A stretch of DNA of 64,000 nt, from positions 1 to 64,000 of the forward strand of contig CAIYSR010000129.1 of NCBI GenBank assembly GCA_903928895.1. The letters run 5' to 3'. This document shows positions 59,891-64,000 of this stretch, in pieces. Made by a program: the position numbers and the translations under genes. The notes beneath the pieces are model-generated. The model saw only the letters and a program-made list of their open reading frames with translations. It searched no databases and was not told the origin of the DNA. Each line of letters starts with the position of its first letter. Position 1 is the first letter of the stretch. Source of the stretch: an uncultured Rhodospirillales bacterium. GTDB lineage: Bacteria; Pseudomonadota; Alphaproteobacteria; Acetobacterales; Acetobacteraceae.

Positions 59891-59906
59891 GCAGATATCG
59901 TGCCAA
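59891..59906 (-). promoter_or_regulatory. Sigma-54-type -24/-12 promoter for flgE–flgK–flgL
   Basis: Minus strand TTGGCACGATATCTGC matches the sigma-54 consensus TGGCACG-N4-TTGC with one mismatch (C for T at the first base of the -12 part). GG and GC are separated by the required 10 bases. It ends 65 bases before the flgE ATG. Confidence 0.6.
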
Positions 59907-60098
59907 CGACGAGGCGGCAGTTTTCCGCGCATGCGGCGGGATTCGAGGAGGTAGCCCGGCAGTTTCCGCCGGGCGGATTCTGCCGGCCGGCGCGAGGCGG
60001 CGAGGTGCGTCGCGGGCGGGAGTCGCAGAATTGCGCCCCTGAGCGCTCTGGCCTGCTGTTTGCGTTGGCGCCACTGGATACTTTGGAGAGATTTGCTC

Positions 60099-61298
60099 TT
60101 GACCTTCCTTGCACCCATCCCGTCGCTGCCAGCGGTCGGCATCGCCGGCCTTGTGACAGGACCGAACCAGCGCGGCGGCGCGCTTGCTGCGCCGTTCGAC
60201 GGCCTGTTGCAAATCGCGGCGGGCGAAGTGTCGCCGGAGCCGCCGCCCGCGCTGGTCGCGTTGCCGGGCTCGCCGCCCGAAAGTACCGCGGCAGTGCTGG
60301 AGAGTCCGAAAATCCAGCCGCTCGCACTGCCGATGGTTTCGCCGCTGGCGCAACCGCTTCCGGACCAGGCAGTTGCGGGACTGGCAGGCGGCGCGGTCCC
60401 CTCGACCCCTGACAGGCCGCGGGTTGGTCGGAAGATCTTGACCGATAACCTGCCGTTGGCAGAGGCCCTGCCGGCGGCCGTTGCGCCGCTCCCACCGCCG
60501 CTCGTGCTGTCCGGCGAGACGATCACACCCCCGACGGATGCGCCGCCCCGACCGGACGCCGCCGCCTTTCTTCCGGCGCCGCCCCCACCTCTATCGCGTC
60601 ACGTGGCCGGCGGCGTGGCGCCCCCGCCGCCGGCGCATGACCCCGCAGGCGGTGTTCAGGCCACGCCGGGCGCGACCCTGGATCAGGCTACAACACCGTC
60701 TAATCTGCCAGACGCGGCATCGGCATTCACAGCCCTGCCGTCCGATCGCCCCGTCATGCCCGCACTCCAACGGTTCTCACCCTTGCCCGCGGCCGGCCGG
60801 CCTGCGGAAGCGGTGCCGCGACCGGACATGAACATCGTCATCACTCTGCACAGCGCCGTCGGCGGCCCCGCGGGGATGCAGCGCCTGACGCTGAAACTCA
60901 CCCCGTCTGATCTCGGCAGCGTCAGCTTCGACATTCGCCCCACCAGTGACGGCGCGCGCAGTGTGGCGGTGGTGTTCGAGCGGAGCGAAACCATGACGCT
61001 GTTCCAGCAAGACCGTCAGCACCTCGAAACCGCCCTGTCTCTGGCCGGTCTGCCGGCCGAGCCTGGGGACATCACGTTCGCGCTTGCTGCCCCAAACCCG
61101 GTACCCGCGGCCGCGATGGATCACGCGGGCGCGACCGACCTATCCTTCGGCTCCACCGACCCGGGTACCGGCCAGTCTCCGCGCGGCGGCCCGGCGCCGC
61201 CACCGCCCCTGGGTGAAGCCGCCACCGACCTCTCGCCACCCGACCCCGCCGCGCGCTTCCGGAGCGACCTCCGCGCCGGTCTCGACATCCTCGCCTGA
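60099..61298 (+). CDS. fliK: Flagellar hook-length control protein FliK
   Basis: 399 residues from TTG 60099, chosen because TTGGAGAG lies 8 to 9 bases before it; no ATG suits. The first 230 residues are Pro/Ala-rich and disordered. The conserved C-terminal FliK domain (about 255–335) contains MQRLTLKLTPSDLGSVSFDI, ARSVAVVFERSETMTLFQQD and LETALSLAGLPAEPGDITFAL. This domain switches export specificity from hook to filament proteins through FlhB. It is followed 15 bases later by flgD, its hook-assembly partner. Confidence 0.85.
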   Translation: MTFLAPIPSLPAVGIAGLVTGPNQRGGALAAPFDGLLQIAAGEVSPEPPPALVALPGSPPESTAAVLESPKIQPLALPMVSPLAQPLPDQAVAGLAGGAVPSTPDRPRVGRKILTDNLPLAEALPAAVAPLPPPLVLSGETITPPTDAPPRPDAAAFLPAPPPPLSRHVAGGVAPPPPAHDPAGGVQATPGATLDQATTPSNLPDAASAFTALPSDRPVMPALQRFSPLPAAGRPAEAVPRPDMNIVITLHSAVGGPAGMQRLTLKLTPSDLGSVSFDIRPTSDGARSVAVVFERSETMTLFQQDRQHLETALSLAGLPAEPGDITFALAAPNPVPAAAMDHAGATDLSFGSTDPGTGQSPRGGPAPPPPLGEAATDLSPPDPAARFRSDLRAGLDILA

Positions 61299-61313
61299 AC
61301 CCGGGAGCCCATC

Positions 61314-61961
61314 ATGACCGTCAGCGCTACTACCGCCGCCCAGGCTGTCACCACCGCGGCCAATACAAATGCCGCAGGCGCAACCTTGTCCAGCAATTTC
61401 AATACATTCCTGACTCTTCTGACCGCCCAGCTGAAGAATCAGGACCCTACCAGCCCGCTCGACACCAACCAGTTCACCCAACAGCTGGTGCAGTATTCGA
61501 CGGTCGAGCAGCAGATCAACACCAACGCCAATCTCACCACCCTGATTGATCTCAACCGCGCGAGCACCCTCTATCAGGCCTCCGCCATGGTCGGTCATCA
61601 GGTCGGCGTCAGCGCGACGCAACTTTCGCTGCAGAACGGCAATGCCGGCCTGCAGTTCACACTTGCGGCCTCTCAGCCGGTGACTGTCACCATCAGCGAC
61701 AACTCGGGCGTGCAACTCGTCAAGCAAACCGTCTCGGGCAGCGCCGGTACCAATGCGTGGAGCTGGAGCGGCGTGAACGCGAATGGCCGGGTCCTTCCGG
61801 ACGGTGCCTACAACGTTGGCGTAACCGGGGCCAATGGCGTTGCGCTGCCGTTCACGGTCATCGGCAAGGCCACAGGGGTCGTCACCAACGGCACCACACC
61901 GACATTGTCCCTCGGCAGCCTCGCGGTGCCGATGAGCGCCGTCCAGTCGATTGTCAACTAA
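61314..61961 (+). CDS. flgD: Flagellar hook capping protein FlgD
   Basis: 215 residues. It has the FlgD N-terminal motif FNTFLTLLTAQLKNQDPTSP then LDTNQFTQQLVQYSTVEQQI, and a C-terminal FlgD-Ig/tudor-like region with VTVTISDNSGVQLVKQTV and GTNAWSWSGVNANGRVLPDG. FlgD caps the growing hook and is needed for FlgE assembly. The gene follows fliK and ends before a terminator-like hairpin. Confidence 0.93.
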   Translation: MTVSATTAAQAVTTAANTNAAGATLSSNFNTFLTLLTAQLKNQDPTSPLDTNQFTQQLVQYSTVEQQINTNANLTTLIDLNRASTLYQASAMVGHQVGVSATQLSLQNGNAGLQFTLAASQPVTVTISDNSGVQLVKQTVSGSAGTNAWSWSGVNANGRVLPDGAYNVGVTGANGVALPFTVIGKATGVVTNGTTPTLSLGSLAVPMSAVQSIVN

Positions 61962-61979
61962 CTCCGGGATTGCCAGAAG

Positions 61980-62015
61980 CCGGCAAACCCTGCCGGGTTG
62001 TTTACTGTTTTTTAG
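61980..62015 (+). terminator. Intrinsic-terminator-like hairpin after flgD
   Basis: CCGGCA and TGCCGG pair around AACCC, then GTTGTTTACTGTTTTTTA follows, a hairpin with T-rich tail. A second hairpin (GGCGGCA…TGCCGCC, 62039–62056) lies a few bases on, without a T-run. They separate flgD from fliF, so fliF likely has its own promoter. Confidence 0.6.
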
Positions 62016-62136
62016 GTCTCTCAGGGCACCTTGGCGCGGGCGGCAAAACTGCCGCCGATTGAGGTCGCTCCATGATGTTGCCGCTGGCCCACATTTTCTG
62101 TGCTGAAACAAGCCCGGCACGCGCGCCGGTGGTGGC

Positions 62137-63801
62137 ATGAACGGCATCCTTGACGGCCTGCGTGCCCTCGGCCCTGCCCGGCTCATCGGCCTCGCAGTGG
62201 CCGCGGCGATGACGGTTGCGGCCCTGCTGACGCTCACCGCCTTCTCGGGTGCCGAGCCGATGGCGCTGCTCTACGGCGAGCTCGATCTCGCCGAATCCAG
62301 CCAAATCGTCGACCATCTCGAGAAGCAGCAGATACCGTATCAGCTCCGCGGTGGTGGGCGGGAGGTCCTGGTGCCGGCTGACAAGGTCGCCCGAGCCCGC
62401 CTCGTCCTGGCCCGTGACGCGCTGCCGTCCGGCGGCGTGGTCGGCTACGAAATCATCGATCGCAATACCGGCATGGTCGCAAACCAGTTCGAACAGCGGA
62501 TGAACCAGCTGCGCGCGATGGAGGGCGAACTCACCCGCACCATCCGCGGCATCCGCGGGGTGCGCGCTGCCCGGGTCCATATTGTCCTGCCTCGTCGCGA
62601 GCCCTTCGAGCGGCAGACCCCCGCGGCCCAGGCCTCGGTGCTGCTGACCACGACCGCCGGCGGGATCGATCGGGAAAGCGTCCAGGCCATCACTCACCTC
62701 GTGGCGACGGCAGTGCCGGGTCTCAAGGTCGAGAACATCACCATTGCCGACAACCGAGGCACCCTGCTCAGCCGGTCGGGCGAGGCGGCCGCGAGCCGCA
62801 GCAACGAGCGCGCCGAGGAACTGCGACGTGGCATCGAGATGCGGGTGAGTCGCTCGGTCGAAGAAATCCTGGAGCGCAGCGCTGGCGCCGGCAAGGTGCG
62901 CGTGGAAGCCACCGTCGATCTCGATCTCGAGCGAGTCAACGAGACCCGCGAGCAGTTCGACCCGGAAGGCCAGGTTGCCCGCAGCACCCAGAGCACCACG
63001 AGCAGCACCCGGAGCACCGAGGCTGGCGCCAACGCGGTTTCGGTTCAGAACAATCTGCCGAACGCCGATGCCGGCCAAGCCAACGGCGCCGGCAGCCAGG
63101 AGCAGCGACAGGACGAGACCACCAACTACGAAATCACCAAGACCATCCGCAACCTGGTCCGCGACCAGGCGCAAATCCGCCGTCTCAGCGTTGCCGTGCT
63201 GGTCGATGGTACGGACGAGAAGGCGCCCAACGGCGAGATCGCCTGGAAGCCCCGTCCGCAGGAGGAACTTGACCAGATGGCGCGGCTGGTGAAAACCGCC
63301 ATCGGCTTCGATGCCAAGCGCGGCGATCAGTTCGAAATCGTCAACATGCGCTTTGCCGTCCGCGACGATGCGCCGGGAGCGGAGCCCGCGAAGCTGCTCG
63401 GCCTGCCGATTGCCAAGGACGATCTCCTCTCGCTCGCTCGCCCGGCCGTGCCGGCACTCTTGGTGCTGGTGATGCTGCTCTTTATCCTTCGTCCGATGAT
63501 TGCCCGCCTGACCACCGCGCCCCCGGCCCTCGTCGGCGAGGACGGTCTTGCGCTCGCCGGCGCCGGGGGAGGCGACGCCCGCATGCTTGACGGTTCGCTT
63601 TCCGCATCCCGGAGCGGAACGGGTCGGAATGCCCTGGTCCCAGCCGATGGCGGTGGCGAGGATGACGAGGAAATCAACGTCCAGAACGTTGAGGGCGCCA
63701 TCAAGGCGACGTCGGTCCGGCGCCTCACTGCCCTGGTGGAGCGTCATCCCGAGGAGTCGTTGTCGATTGTTCGGGCATGGCTGCGGCAGGAGCAAAGTTG
63801 A
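62137..63801 (+). CDS. fliF: Flagellar MS-ring protein FliF
   Basis: 554 residues. The first membrane span is at about 10–30; the periplasmic ring-building domains include LYGELDLAESSQIVDHLEKQ, RARLVLARDALPSGGVVGYE and MEGELTRTIRGIRGVRAARV. The second membrane span is near 430–455 (PAVPALLVLVMLLFILRPMI). The C-terminal tail INVQNVEGAIKATSVRRLTALVERHPEESLSIVRAWLRQ (split) binds FliG. FliF makes the MS ring in the inner membrane. It overlaps the fliG start by one base. Confidence 0.95.
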   Translation: MNGILDGLRALGPARLIGLAVAAAMTVAALLTLTAFSGAEPMALLYGELDLAESSQIVDHLEKQQIPYQLRGGGREVLVPADKVARARLVLARDALPSGGVVGYEIIDRNTGMVANQFEQRMNQLRAMEGELTRTIRGIRGVRAARVHIVLPRREPFERQTPAAQASVLLTTTAGGIDRESVQAITHLVATAVPGLKVENITIADNRGTLLSRSGEAAASRSNERAEELRRGIEMRVSRSVEEILERSAGAGKVRVEATVDLDLERVNETREQFDPEGQVARSTQSTTSSTRSTEAGANAVSVQNNLPNADAGQANGAGSQEQRQDETTNYEITKTIRNLVRDQAQIRRLSVAVLVDGTDEKAPNGEIAWKPRPQEELDQMARLVKTAIGFDAKRGDQFEIVNMRFAVRDDAPGAEPAKLLGLPIAKDDLLSLARPAVPALLVLVMLLFILRPMIARLTTAPPALVGEDGLALAGAGGGDARMLDGSLSASRSGTGRNALVPADGGGEDDEEINVQNVEGAIKATSVRRLTALVERHPEESLSIVRAWLRQEQS

Positions 63802-64000
63802 TGGCGCCCCGTGACGATTATCGTGGCCTCCCCGGCCCGCACAAGGCGGCAATCCTGATGCTGGCCCTCGGAGAGGAACGCTGCGCCCAGATCTTCAGCC
63901 TCATGCACGAGGATGAGATCAAGGAGCTCTCGGCCGCCATGGCCCAGCTCGGACCGGTCCACGCCGAGACGGTTGAGCGTGTTTGCAGCGAATTCTCCGA
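63801..64000 (+). CDS. fliG: Flagellar motor switch protein FliG (5' part, cut by window edge)
   Basis: 66 codons visible. The N-terminal FliG domain reads LPGPHKAAILMLALGEERCAQIF (split) and DEIKELSAAMAQLGPVHAETVERV, which pairs with the FliF C-terminus. FliG is the rotor protein that interacts with MotA. It starts in the TGATG overlap with fliF. The rest is outside the window. Confidence 0.93.
   Translation, partial: MAPRDDYRGLPGPHKAAILMLALGEERCAQIFSLMHEDEIKELSAAMAQLGPVHAETVERVCSEFS

Overview
The window is high-GC bacterial DNA that reads as an alphaproteobacterial chromosome, most likely from the Acetobacteraceae or a near relative (an inference from gene content, with no marker comparison run). 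Pointers are the FlaF/FlbT flagellin regulators, the tRNA-Trp–secE–nusG order, a UgpBAEC-type transporter, many GTG/TTG starts, and a family of poly-T/poly-A hairpin repeats that recurs between genes.

Layout. 1–5.5 kb: a solute-binding protein cut by the left edge, a GAF protein coupled to an M24 peptidase, and an SDR/MDR/DUF169 cluster. 5.5–10.2 kb: a polyprenyl glycosylphosphotransferase, formate–THF ligase and a PhnW-like aminotransferase on the minus strand. 10.2–14.3 kb: cysK divergent from an Rrf2 regulator, an ABC exporter, then secE–nusG. 14.3–16.4 kb: tRNA-Trp, tRNA-Gly and tRNA-Tyr around an unrecognised 474-residue protein. 16.4–19.3 kb: rlmB and a hydratase/aldolase pair. 19.3–24.05 kb: an accessory patch with a broken IS gene, a LysR regulator, a PNPOx-like protein, and a tannase-family esterase lying between two decayed recombinase tails. 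24–28 kb: an M28-like protein, a peptide-type binding protein and an aldo/keto reductase. 28–33.9 kb: a segment bounded by inverted copies of a composite repeat, with a PEP-CTERM NHL-repeat protein, a phosphatase, an acyl-CoA synthetase and a ketopantoate-reductase-like protein.

33.9–43 kb is the most interesting part. Five tightly packed plus-strand genes look like a quaternary-amine catabolic operon: GMC (choline-type) dehydrogenase, dimethylglycine-dehydrogenase-like oxidase with a GcvT domain, BKACE cleavage enzyme, a three-part fusion (carnitine-type dehydrogenase, betainyl-CoA-type thioesterase, HSL-type esterase), and an MttB-family methyltransferase without pyrrolysine. Together they could carry acylcarnitine or carnitine and choline to glycine betaine and pass the methyl groups to one-carbon metabolism. 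A UgpBAEC-type transporter (glycerol-3-phosphate, possibly glycerophosphocholine) lies convergently next to it at 44.4–48.5 kb.

48.7–64 kb: apt, then a flagellar region. On the minus strand flagellin, FlbT and FlaF are followed by three probable glycosylation/modification genes (TPR-methyltransferase, TPR O-GlcNAc-transferase type, GT2). flgE–flgK–flgL also read on the minus strand, and flgE has a good sigma-54 type -24/-12 match upstream. fliK–flgD and fliF–fliG read out to the right edge, where fliG is cut.
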